Shown in pieces: positions 1 through 8,600 of a stretch of DNA of 64,000 nucleotides (position 1 is the stretch's first letter; each line of letters starts with the position of its first letter). The notes below the pieces were generated by a model. That model saw only the letters and a program-made list of their open reading frames with translations. It was not told where the DNA came from and did no database searches. The stretch is from Salinisphaera sp002433465 (lineage in GTDB: Bacteria > Pseudomonadota > Gammaproteobacteria > Nevskiales > Salinisphaeraceae): the NCBI RefSeq assembly GCF_040361435.1, contig NZ_APNL01000003.1, positions 124,001 through 188,000 on the forward strand, read 5' to 3'. The position numbers and the translations under genes were made by a program.

Positions 1-144
1 ACGCCGCTGTACCGGCTTGAGGCCGTCGCCCACATGCGGCAACGCCCGGTCGAGAATGACGTACATCGCATAGTCGAGATACGCCTTCTCGGCGAAGGTG
101 CGCAGCGGCTGGCGCTCGCTTTCGTGTTCTAGAGTCGTGGCCAT
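1..144 (-). CDS. parC: DNA topoisomerase IV subunit A, N-terminal fragment
   Basis: The reverse strand from the ATG at 144 reads MATTLEHESERQPLRTFAEK and continues with YLDYAMYVILDRALPHVGDG, the typical ParC/GyrA start, where the subunit contacts DNA. Only 48 codons lie inside the window; the catalytic tyrosine and the remainder are beyond the left edge. ParC with ParE forms the type II topoisomerase that decatenates daughter chromosomes. It lies downstream of parE on the same strand, separated by about 457 bp that contain a MITE-like element. ParC rather than GyrA is inferred mainly from the adjacent parE. Confidence 0.9.
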   Translation of the reverse strand, partial: MATTLEHESERQPLRTFAEKAYLDYAMYVILDRALPHVGDGLKPVQRR

Positions 145-297
145 CGGTTGTCGTGCTATTCAGATCAGGAAGAAAAGCGATCCGCAGATTACGCAGATTG
201 CGCGGACGGGATTATCAATCCGGCATCAAAACAGCCGACTATGTCAGCCGTTCTGATGCCGTTGAAAAATGAACGCCGGCGCCCGTACTGCGTTTAA

Positions 298-571
298 GGA
301 AACTCTGCATAACCTGTCACGGTCGCGCCGGCGTGCTTTGCGCGTGATTGACAAGGAAGTGAGAGCGTAGCGTGCTCGTTGCACGGTAGCGAACACTGAC
401 GCCGATCAAGCGCGCGCAAAGCCCCGGCCCGCAAGGGGTTCGGCCTCACAGACGCCGCGGCTGCGTTGCCGAGCTTGACCTGCCAGAAAGGCAGGCGCTG
501 CGCCCGGACGCCTTGCCGCACCGCCTGTGAGGACTCGAACGCGATCCGCGAGAGGTTTATGCAGAGCTTCC
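298..571. mobile_element. MITE-like element, family A copy 1 (IS5-group type ends)
   Basis: A 274-bp non-coding element between parE and parC. The left end GGAAACTCTGCATAACC and right end GGTTTATGCAGAGCTTCC are imperfect inverted repeats. Both sides are flanked by TTAA (294–297 and 572–575), a duplication of the YTAR type made by IS5-group transposases. A close copy lies in inverse orientation at 29364–29636 and a diverged one at 29923–30195. Open frames inside it are not conserved as proteins. A non-autonomous element mobilised by an IS5-type transposase elsewhere is inferred; no transposase is encoded here. Confidence 0.85.
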
Positions 572-601
572 TTAACTGTCTTGAACGCGGCGAGCGCACC
601 A

Positions 602-2509
602 CTAAACCTCGGCCTCGTGGCCGCGGGCTTCGAGCCAGCCACGGCGGTCGGCGGCGCGCTTTTTGGCCAGCAGCATATCCATGAGTTCGTCGACTTCGGT
701 ATCCGGCATGCCGTCTTCGTCGATCGACAGCTGTACCAGCCGGCGCGTATCCGGCGCCATGGTGGTTTCGCGCAGCTGCAGCGCGCTCATCTCACCCAGG
801 CCCTTGAAGCGGGTGACGCTGATCTTGCGTTTCTTCTTTTCGTTTTCCAGGCGACGCAGGATCACGTCTCGCTCATCGCGATCCAGCGCATAGAACACTT
901 CCTTTCCCGCATCGATCCGAAACAGCGGCGGCATGGCCACGAATACATGACCATGCTCGACCAGCGGGCGGAAATGCTTGACGAACAACGCACACAGCAG
1001 CGTTGCGATATGCAGCCCGTCTGAATCGGCATCGGCGAGGATGCAGACCTTGTGATAGCGCAGGCGGTCGAAGTTGTCGCTGGACGGATCCAGCCCCAGC
1101 GCTACCGAAATATCGTGGATTTCGTTCGAGGCCATGATATCCGCCGGCTCGACTTCCCAGGAATTGAGAATCTTGCCGCGTAGCGGCATCACTGCCTGAA
1201 AGTTGCGGTCGCGCGCCTGCTTGGCGCTGCCGCCGGCGGAATCGCCTTCCACCAGAAACAGTTCGGATCGCGACGGATCGTCGGTCACACAGTCGGTAAG
1301 CTTGCCCGGCAAGGCCGGCCCGGCCGTTACCCGCTTGCGTTTGACCTTCTTGGCGCTGCGCGCACGGGCCTGGGCGTTGCCGATGATCTGGGCCGCCAGC
1401 AGTTCGCCGGTTTCCGCGTGTCGATTGAGCCACAGCGAAAACGCGTCCTTGACCGCGTTGGACACGAAGCCGCTGATATCGCGCGAGGACAGCCGTTCCT
1501 TGGTCTGGCCCGAAAACTGCGGCTCGTTCATCTTCACCGACAGCACGTAGGTACAGCCGGACCAGACGTCCTCCGGTGCGATCTTGACCCCGCGCGGCAA
1601 GAGATTTCGAAACTCGCAGAACTCGCGCACCGCTTCGGTCAGGCCGGTGCGCAGACCGTTGACGTGGGTGCCGCCCGAGGCCGTGGGAATGAGGTTGACA
1701 TAGCTTTCGGCCACGCCGTCCACGCCGGGCTGGTCGGGCGCGAGCCAGGTCAGCGCCCAGTCGACGGTCTGGCTGCCGCCGTCTTCGCCGCCGGTAAACG
1801 CCGGCGTGATCACGCAGTCGATATCCTGCAGCGCATCGGCCATGTAATCGGCCAGCCCGTCGGCGTACTGCCAGGTGATGTCTTCCTGGGCTGCCTCGTC
1901 GACAAAATGCACCTTGAGGTTCGGGCACAGCACTGCCTTGGCCCGCAGCAAATGCTTCAGGCGCGCGGTGGCAAAGCGTGGGCTGTCGAAATACTGCGGG
2001 TCGGGATCGAAATGCAGCTTGGTGCCGGTCTTGTTCTTGGCACAGGAGCCGATTTCGGTGAGCGGGCTTTCCAGCTCGCCGCCGGCAAACCGCATCTCGT
2101 AGTGGGTGCCGCCGCGCCAGACCTGGGCCACCAGCGAGGTCGACAGCGCATTGACCACCGATACACCCACGCCGTGCAGGCCGCCCGAGAACTGATACTG
2201 CTTGTTCGAGAACTTTCCGCCCGCATGCAGGCGGGTGAGAATCAGCTCGATGCCCGGCACACCCTGTTCGGGGTGCACGTCGACCGGCATGCCGCGACCG
2301 TTGTCGGTCACCGACAAGGACCCGTCGGCATGCAGAACCACATCAATTTCGGTGGCATGCCCGGCCAGCGCCTCGTCCACGCTGTTGTCAATGACTTCCT
2401 GGGCCAGGTGATTCGGCCGGGCGGTATCCGTGAACATGCCCGGACGTTTGCGCACCGGATCCAGCCCGGACAGTACTTCGATATCGGCAGCGTCGTAGCG
2501 GCTGGCCAT
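602..2509 (-). CDS. parE: DNA topoisomerase IV subunit B
   Basis: ATPase subunit of topoisomerase IV, 635 aa (E. coli ParE is 630). The protein starts MASRYDAADIEVLSGLDPVR and contains the GHKL ATPase motifs EVIDNSVDEALAG, DNGRGMPVD and GGLHGVGVSVVNALS, then the TOPRIM motifs LVEGDSAGGSAKQ and ILADADSDG. The start at 2509 is preceded by GACGAGGGCTC, a good ribosome site; an upstream ATG at 2560 has none and would add 17 atypical residues. parC follows downstream on the same strand. EGDSAGGSAK and the length favour ParE over GyrB. The 182-bp gap to xseB must hold divergent promoters; none was resolved. Confidence 0.95.
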   Translation of the reverse strand: MASRYDAADIEVLSGLDPVRKRPGMFTDTARPNHLAQEVIDNSVDEALAGHATEIDVVLHADGSLSVTDNGRGMPVDVHPEQGVPGIELILTRLHAGGKFSNKQYQFSGGLHGVGVSVVNALSTSLVAQVWRGGTHYEMRFAGGELESPLTEIGSCAKNKTGTKLHFDPDPQYFDSPRFATARLKHLLRAKAVLCPNLKVHFVDEAAQEDITWQYADGLADYMADALQDIDCVITPAFTGGEDGGSQTVDWALTWLAPDQPGVDGVAESYVNLIPTASGGTHVNGLRTGLTEAVREFCEFRNLLPRGVKIAPEDVWSGCTYVLSVKMNEPQFSGQTKERLSSRDISGFVSNAVKDAFSLWLNRHAETGELLAAQIIGNAQARARSAKKVKRKRVTAGPALPGKLTDCVTDDPSRSELFLVEGDSAGGSAKQARDRNFQAVMPLRGKILNSWEVEPADIMASNEIHDISVALGLDPSSDNFDRLRYHKVCILADADSDGLHIATLLCALFVKHFRPLVEHGHVFVAMPPLFRIDAGKEVFYALDRDERDVILRRLENEKKKRKISVTRFKGLGEMSALQLRETTMAPDTRRLVQLSIDEDGMPDTEVDELMDMLLAKKRAADRRGWLEARGHEAEV

Positions 2510-2691
2510 GAGCCCTCGTCTTGCTTGAGATGGGCGGTTCGTGGCGCCCGGCTGGGGCATGAACCGCGTTCAGCGAATGCGCGGCACGTTAAGCCAAGGC
2601 GGGCACGCTGGCAATAGACACTGACGCCGCCGACTTCTGGCGCTAGACTGTCGGATTGACCGCTACTCCAACTTCAGCCCAGGCAGACGTC

Positions 2692-2979
2692 ATGGCAAAA
2701 ACCGATGCGCCCGCAACCGAAAACGACGACAGCCAGCCCCGGCTGGCCGCGTTCGAAGAATCGGTAACCGAGCTCGAAGGCTTGGTCGAAGCATTGGAAA
2801 GCGGCGACGTATCGCTCGAGCAGGCGCTGGCGAAGTTCGAACGCGGGGTCGTTCTGGCACGCCAATGCCAGCACACGCTCAAGCATGCCGAACTGCGCGT
2901 CGATCAACTGCTGGCCGAAGGCGATAACGCAGACGTCGCCGACTTCGACCCGCCGGCCGACACCGATACCAGCGATTAG
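2692..2979 (+). CDS. xseB: Exodeoxyribonuclease VII small subunit
   Basis: A 95-aa protein. Residues 15–75 hold the XseB helical-hairpin core (FEESVTELEGLVEALESGD, then SLEQALAKFERGV), which binds the XseA catalytic subunit of the ssDNA exonuclease. An acidic tail (DFDPPADTDTSD) follows. A TTG at 2656 in the same frame is possible, but the ATG at 2692, with AGG about ten bases upstream, gives the usual family length. Normally followed by ispA/dxs; here a short repeat element starts directly at the stop codon and the next gene is on the other strand, so xseB is an orphan. Confidence 0.92.
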   Translation: MAKTDAPATENDDSQPRLAAFEESVTELEGLVEALESGDVSLEQALAKFERGVVLARQCQHTLKHAELRVDQLLAEGDNADVADFDPPADTDTSD

Positions 2980-3094
2980 GGCCTGTCGTCACGGGATATT
3001 CCATCGCATTGCCCGTGGCTTGCTCGACACGACCGGCACGGGCAACCCCCAACGAATAACGATCGGTCGGCGGCCTATCTCGCGACGATAGGCC
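2980..3094. mobile_element. MITE-like element, family B copy 1 (internally deleted)
   Basis: A 115-bp element with ends GGCCTGTCGTCACGGGATAT and (reverse complement of the right end) GGCCTATCGTCGCGAGATAG, an imperfect ~20-bp inverted repeat. It carries the shared family core CCCAACGAATAACGATCGG. It begins immediately after TTAG, whose TAG is the xseB stop codon. Compared with the 274-bp copy at 21794–22067 it keeps the left internal segment and lacks the right one. No coding capacity. Confidence 0.75.
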
Positions 3095-3112
3095 CTGGTA
3101 AACCGTCCTTGC

Positions 3113-4204
3113 CTAACGCATGCGCGCGTGTATCTGTGCGCCGTGCACTTCGGTTTCGTCATCGTCCTGGGCACTGAAAACATGCACGGCGCCCTTGCCG
3201 CTGAGCTTGACCGAATACAGCGCGCGATCCGCGTTGTGCATCAGGCGGTCGGCGTTCTTGCCGTGCGCCGGATAGAACGCCAGGCCAATACTCACACCCA
3301 CGCGGATATCGCCGGAGCCGCCGGCACAGGGCAAGGAGATGGGCCCGCTCAGCTGCGCTTGCAACGCCTCGCAGATGGCGATACAGGCATCCTGATTATC
3401 GATGTCTTCGAGGATGAGCGCGAACTCGTCGCCGCCAAAGCGTGCCACCGTGTCGGTCTGACGGGTGTTTTCGCTGAGCCGATCGGCGATCGTTTGCAGG
3501 GTGATATCGCCCACGCCGTGGCCGAACTCGTCGTTGACGGGTTTGAACCCGTCCAGATCCATGTATCCGAGCGCGAACATGCCGCCGTTACGCCGCGCGC
3601 GCTGCATGCTGGTGGCCAGGCGATCGAGAAACAGCAGCCGGTTCGGCAAACCGGTCAAGGCATCGTGTGTTGCCAGCTGCTGGGCGCGATCCTCGGCGCG
3701 TCGCCGTTCTTCGATTTCGCGTTCGAGCTGGCTGTTGCGCTCGTCGAGTTCGGCCAGGGCTTTCTTGAGCGCGCGCCGGCTTTCATAGAGCTCGATGAAG
3801 TTGCGCACCTTGGCCGACAACAGCGACGGGTTGAGCGGTTTGGTGATGTAATCGACCGCGCCCACGTCGTAGCCCTTGAGCCGGTCCATGTCGTCGGTCG
3901 CGCCTGCGGTGACGAAAATGATCGGCGTGTGCTGGGTCGACTCTTCGCCGTGCAGCAGCTCGGCGACTTCCATGCCGTCCATGCCCGGCATTTGTACATC
4001 GAGCAGAATCAGCGCGAACTCGGTTTCGATACAGGCGGCCAGCGCGCCATTACCGCTGTCGGCTTCGACAACGTCGACATCGAGCGTCGCCAGCACCCGG
4101 CGCATGGCCAAGCGATTGGCGTACAGATCATCCACAACCAGGATGCGCGGGCGTGGTTGCTCGGGTGGACTATCGACAATCGGCATCATGCTATTACCGT
4201 GCAA
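3113..4204 (-). CDS. Response regulator with GGDEF output (diguanylate cyclase)
   Basis: A 363-aa cytoplasmic two-domain protein. Residues 20–135 are a CheY-like receiver with acidic pocket VVDD, phosphoacceptor Asp69 (LILLDVQMPG) and Lys122. A coiled coil spans about 142–178. A GGDEF domain follows with intact FGGDEF (256–261) and an RxxD product-inhibition site RQTD (248–251), so an active, feedback-controlled c-di-GMP synthase is expected. It is last in a four-gene operon: its start overlaps the end of the CheB-like gene by 11 bp. An alternative start is Met6 or Met7. Phosphorylation by the operon's hybrid kinase is inferred. Confidence 0.92.
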   Translation of the reverse strand: MHGNSMMPIVDSPPEQPRPRILVVDDLYANRLAMRRVLATLDVDVVEADSGNGALAACIETEFALILLDVQMPGMDGMEVAELLHGEESTQHTPIIFVTAGATDDMDRLKGYDVGAVDYITKPLNPSLLSAKVRNFIELYESRRALKKALAELDERNSQLEREIEERRRAEDRAQQLATHDALTGLPNRLLFLDRLATSMQRARRNGGMFALGYMDLDGFKPVNDEFGHGVGDITLQTIADRLSENTRQTDTVARFGGDEFALILEDIDNQDACIAICEALQAQLSGPISLPCAGGSGDIRVGVSIGLAFYPAHGKNADRLMHNADRALYSVKLSGKGAVHVFSAQDDDETEVHGAQIHARMR

Positions 4205-4775
4205 GCCGTGAAATTACCCGCACTGCCTCTATGAGCTGGCTGGGCGTGTGCTGTCGATCGGGCTCGAACAGCCTGAGCGCGGCACGCGGCATATCAGGCG
4301 CGCTCGCCGTATCGGGGCTCTGGACGATGGTCAGCCCGCCCAGGCGATGAATCGCCCTCAGGCCCGCCGCCCCGTCGGCGTTGGCCCCAGAAAGCAGTAT
4401 GCCGACCAGATGCCGCCGATATGTATCGGCCATCGCTTCGAATAATACATCGATACTCGGCCGTGCATACTGAATTCTCGGGCCGGCACACAGTGCGAAC
4501 GTGGCCGTGCGTTCAACCAGCAGATGATAGCCGCCGCTGGCGACGTGTACCCGGTTCGCGGCCACGGCCGTGCCCTCGCCGGCTTCGACCACCGGCAACG
4601 TGGTATGTCGCCCGAGCACCTCGCAGAGCTCGTCCAGGTCGCGGCTGGCGGTGTGCAGACAAATCACGACCGCCAGGCGCGTGGATGCTTCCAGCCCTTC
4701 GAGCAGCCGGCAGACCACTTCGAGACTGCCCGCCGAGCCGCCAATCACCAGGGCCGCGTAATCGGCATCGCTCAT
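4194..4775 (-). CDS. CheB-type methylesterase, catalytic domain only
   Basis: A 193-aa protein equal to the CheB catalytic domain without the N-terminal receiver. The likely catalytic triad is visible: Ser14 in IGGSAGS, His41 in VVICLHTASRD and Asp134 in SGANADG. CheB removes methyl groups from receptor glutamates. Without a receiver its control must differ from classical chemotaxis CheB. It overlaps the upstream cheR by 4 bp (ATGA), so translation is coupled. No chemoreceptor, CheA or CheW gene lies nearby; the partner may be the hybrid kinase of the same operon. Confidence 0.88.
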   Translation of the reverse strand: MSDADYAALVIGGSAGSLEVVCRLLEGLEASTRLAVVICLHTASRDLDELCEVLGRHTTLPVVEAGEGTAVAANRVHVASGGYHLLVERTATFALCAGPRIQYARPSIDVLFEAMADTYRRHLVGILLSGANADGAAGLRAIHRLGGLTIVQSPDTASAPDMPRAALRLFEPDRQHTPSQLIEAVRVISRLAR

Positions 4776-5635
4776 GCCCAGTCCCGCTTGAGTCGGTAGA
4801 TTCGTTCGTTGGCGCTGACCAGCTCGAAACGCTCGGCCGCGGGAGAGCTCGGACTCAAGGCCTCCTTGTTACCCAGCACCAGGAAGCCGCCACGCACCAG
4901 GCTGTCCGCGAACAGCGTCAGAACCCGGTCCTTGAGCGGCTGCGTGAAATAGATAAGCACATTGCGACACATGATCAGCTGGGCTTCGGCGAATACGCCG
5001 TCGGTGACCAGGTTGTGATGGGCGAATACCACCTTTTCCAGCAGCTCTCGCCGCATTCGAATGAGGTTGTAGCGAGCATGGTAGTAGTCCGACAGCCGCG
5101 CCGTGCCGCCCGAGGCCAGATAATTGCTGCGATATTCGCCCAGATTCTGACGGTTGAAGATGCCTTCGGCAGCGCGCTCGAGCGCATAATCGTTGAAATC
5201 CGTGGCATAAATCTGGGAACGCTGGGTCAACCCCGCCTCGGCGAGCATGATGGCAAGCGAATAGACCTCTTCACCGTAGGCACAGCCGGCCAGCCAGATA
5301 TTGATCCGCGGCCAGGACGCAAGCATGGGCAACACCTCGCTGCGCATGGCCTGAAACACCTCCGGGTCGCGAAACAGCGACGAAACCGGCACCGACAGAT
5401 GCGACACGATCTCGCGTACCAGCGCCGGCTCGTAGAGCGTGCTCGGAATCAGATCGCCCACCCGCTCCACGCCGAGCTTGCGTGCCAGTTCTTGGGCGCG
5501 CCGTTTGAGCGAAGCCCGCGAGTACTCCGAGAAGTCGTAGCCGTGCCGTAGTTTCAGCGCGTGGATAAACGCTTCGAGCGCTATGTCTTCTGCTTCGAGT
5601 GCCTGTTCGGCTTCGGAATCCCTGGGTTTGACCAT
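4772..5635 (-). CDS. CheR-type protein-glutamate O-methyltransferase
   Basis: A 287-aa protein with an N-terminal helical CheR region (about 15–85, HGYDFSEYSRASLKRR) and a SAM-dependent methyltransferase domain. Visible motifs are FFRD-like SSLFRDPEVF, the SAM loop WLAGCAYGEEVYSLAI, YATDFNDYALERA and LIMCRNVLIYF. It would transfer methyl groups from S-adenosylmethionine to glutamates. It starts 3 bp after the hybrid kinase stop and ends overlapping the cheB-like gene. No C-terminal VxxWE-binding TPR is present. The substrate is unknown. Confidence 0.9.
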   Translation of the reverse strand: MVKPRDSEAEQALEAEDIALEAFIHALKLRHGYDFSEYSRASLKRRAQELARKLGVERVGDLIPSTLYEPALVREIVSHLSVPVSSLFRDPEVFQAMRSEVLPMLASWPRINIWLAGCAYGEEVYSLAIMLAEAGLTQRSQIYATDFNDYALERAAEGIFNRQNLGEYRSNYLASGGTARLSDYYHARYNLIRMRRELLEKVVFAHHNLVTDGVFAEAQLIMCRNVLIYFTQPLKDRVLTLFADSLVRGGFLVLGNKEALSPSSPAAERFELVSANERIYRLKRDWA

Positions 5636-5638
5636 GAG

Positions 5639-8600
5639 CTACAGCACTTGCCCCATAAGGGCCAGCAGGGCCTGAATGTCGAGCGGTTTGGGAAGATACT
5701 CGGTGGCACCGGCCTCGATACAACGTTCGCGATCGCCCGGCATCGCCTTGGCCGTGAGCGCAATAATCGGCAGGGTTTCGTATTCGTCCATGGCACGAAT
5801 ACGGCGGATCGTTTCATAGCCGTCCATGCCGGGCATCATGATATCCATGAGTACGATGCTGATTTGCGGGTTCGCCGACAGCTGGTCGAGTGCCTTGAAC
5901 CCGTCGCTGGCCATGAGCACCTTCAACCCCTTTTCGCGCAGCGCACGCGACAGAGCGAAGGTGTTGCGCATATCGTCGTCGACCAGCAGCGCGGTCTGAC
6001 CGGCCAGATCCGAGGACACGGCGCTTTGCTCTTCGGCGGCGGCTTCGAGCACGGCGGGCGCGGTGGTACTGCGACGTTCACGCAACTGATGGAAGAATAG
6101 CGACACTTCGTCGAGCAATCGCTCCTGGGCCCGTGAGCCCTTGATTACGATGCTGTCGGTATGTACCCGCAGGCGCCGGGTTTCCTCTTCGGAAAGCTCG
6201 CGCGCCGAATAGACAACGACAGGCGGGGCCTCGTCGCGCTGCGCGATCTGCTCGAGCAGCTCGAAGCCGCTGATGTCCGGCAGGCTCAGATCGAGCACCA
6301 CACAGTCGAATTCCTCGGCATCCAGGCGCTCGATCGCCTCGGCGCCGTTGACCACGGCGCTGATATCGACGCTCTCGGCGCGCAACAGATGCGAGATCGC
6401 GGTATGCGCATCGCGATCGTCGTCGATGACAAGCACGCGCCGCGCCTCCCGCCCGATGAGTACCTCGGCGCGGGCGAAAAGGGTTTCCAGATCCTCCTTG
6501 GACACGGGTTTGCGCAGATAGCCCACCGCCCCCGCTTTTTGCGAATAGCCGGTGTCGTCGGCCGCCGACACGATATGCACGGGAATATCGCGGGTACGCT
6601 CGTTCGCCTTGAGCCGATCCAGTACCGCCCAGCCGTCGAGCCCGCCGGGCAGGCCCAGATCCAGCACGATGGCATCGGGCAACTGCTGGCGCACCATGTC
6701 CAGCCCCTGCTCGCCATTGGGCGCGATGCTGCATTCGAAACCGCGTGCCTGCGCGGCCTGGGCCACGATTCTGGCAAAGGTCGCGTCGTCGTCGATGATC
6801 AACACATGCGGGCGCCCCGAACGCGGACTCGCGCTGCTGGACAGCGCCCGGGCCGCGGTCAAGTTGGTCTGTTCGTCCACACGTCGGGTGAGCGGCTTGT
6901 CGCTGACCCTGGGCGATATCTCGATATCGGCATCCAGCACGCGCCGGACATAGATCGAGAAACGACTGCCCGCACCCAGCTCGCTTTGTACGTCGATTTC
7001 GCCGCCCAGCAGACGTGCGAGTTCGCGCGATATCGACAGGCCCAGGCCCGTACCGCCGTAGGTGCGACTGGTACTCGCGTCCACCTGTTCGAAGGCCTGG
7101 AATATCTGTTCGAGACGATTTTCCGGAATGCCAATGCCCTCGTCGATAATATGAACGGCGAGCGCATTCTCGTGGGTGAGCCCCTCGGTCCGGAACACGG
7201 TATCGTCCGCGGGGACAACGACCTCCACCCGCACCGTGCCCCGTTCGGTGAACTTGATGGCATTACTCACCAGGTTGCGTATCACCTGATCGAGCTTGCC
7301 GGCATCGGTCACCAGGGTATCGGGCACGCCCACACCGACATGCACCTCGAAGGCAATCCCCTTGTTCTGGGCGACATGGCCAAAATCGCGCTCGATACGG
7401 CGCACGACGCCGTCCACTTCCGTACGTTCCGGCGTGACCGCCATCTTGCCGGCCTCGATCTTCGACAGATCGAGAATATCGTTGATCAGACGCAGCAAGC
7501 CGGTACCGGACTCGTGGATGATCGCAGCGGCCTCGGCCTCTTCTTCATCGAGATGCCCCGCGCTGTTATCCGCCAGGCTGCGCGAAAGAATAAGAAGGCT
7601 GTTGAGCGGCGTACGCAGCTCGTGGGACATGTTGGCCAGAAAATCCGACTTGTATTGGCTGGTTCGGGCGAGCGCCTCGGCACGGCGCTTGGTTTCCGAG
7701 TGCAGCCGCGCCAGTTCCTGCTGCTGTTTGCGCATGAGCTCCTGACGCTGGCGAAGTTCCTCGTTGGTGGCCTGGAGTTCGTCGGATTGAACCTTGAGCT
7801 CTTCTTCCGAGGCGCGCAGCTCCTCGGACTGGGCATTGAGCTCCTCGCTTTGCATGCGCAGTTCGCTGTTCGCGTTCTTGAGCTCTTCCTGGCGATCGCG
7901 CAGGCGCTGTTCGGACTCTTTCAGCGCCTCGGTCTGTGCCCGGCTCTGTTCGAGCAGCTCGACCGCGCGCCGCGTGCGCGCCAGGGAAAGCAGGCCGAGC
8001 CCAACGCTCGGCATAAGCGTATTCAGAAGCTCCTGCTGGGCTTCGGTCGGCGTCTTGAGCATGCCCAGCTCGAGCACACCGAGGATACCGCCGCCCGCTT
8101 TCGCAGGCGCGATCAACAACACCTCCGGCGTGAGCTCACCCAGCCCGGAACGTACGCTTAGATAGTTAGTCGGCACATCGGTGAGCAGTATCTGCTCGCC
8201 GCTGTCGATCACCTGCCCTACCAGCCCCTCGCCGGCTTCGAAGGTCTGGGCTACGTCGCGGCTGTAGCCATAGCTCGCGGCCAGCGCGAAAACATCGTCC
8301 CGGTCATTGCCGGCGACCGGCGTGAACAGCGCCGCATAGCCGGCCCCGAACAGCGGGGCCAGTTCTTCGAGAAGACGTTTGCCCACTTCCTGCTCGGACT
8401 TGCATTTCTGCAACGCCACGGTGATTTGCGAACGATGATCGCGAATCCAGGCCTGGCTATCCTGTTCGATGATGATCTGGCGGAACTTTTCGAGCGCGTT
8501 CGCGACTTCGCCGATTTCGTCTTTGCGTTCACGAAAGTGCACGTGCAGGGTGCGCTCGCCCTCGGCAAGCCGGGTGGTCATCTTGGCGAGTACGCTCAAC

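Noticed and set aside
406..642. Open frames inside the family A elements (for example 294–602 and 406–642)
   Set aside because: They lie in a repeated non-coding element, differ between copies and have no ribosome site or recognisable domain.
1418..2617. Long plus-strand frame opposite parE (399 codons)
   Set aside because: It is antisense to a conserved gene in a GC-rich genome, where such shadow frames are common; no domain is recognisable.
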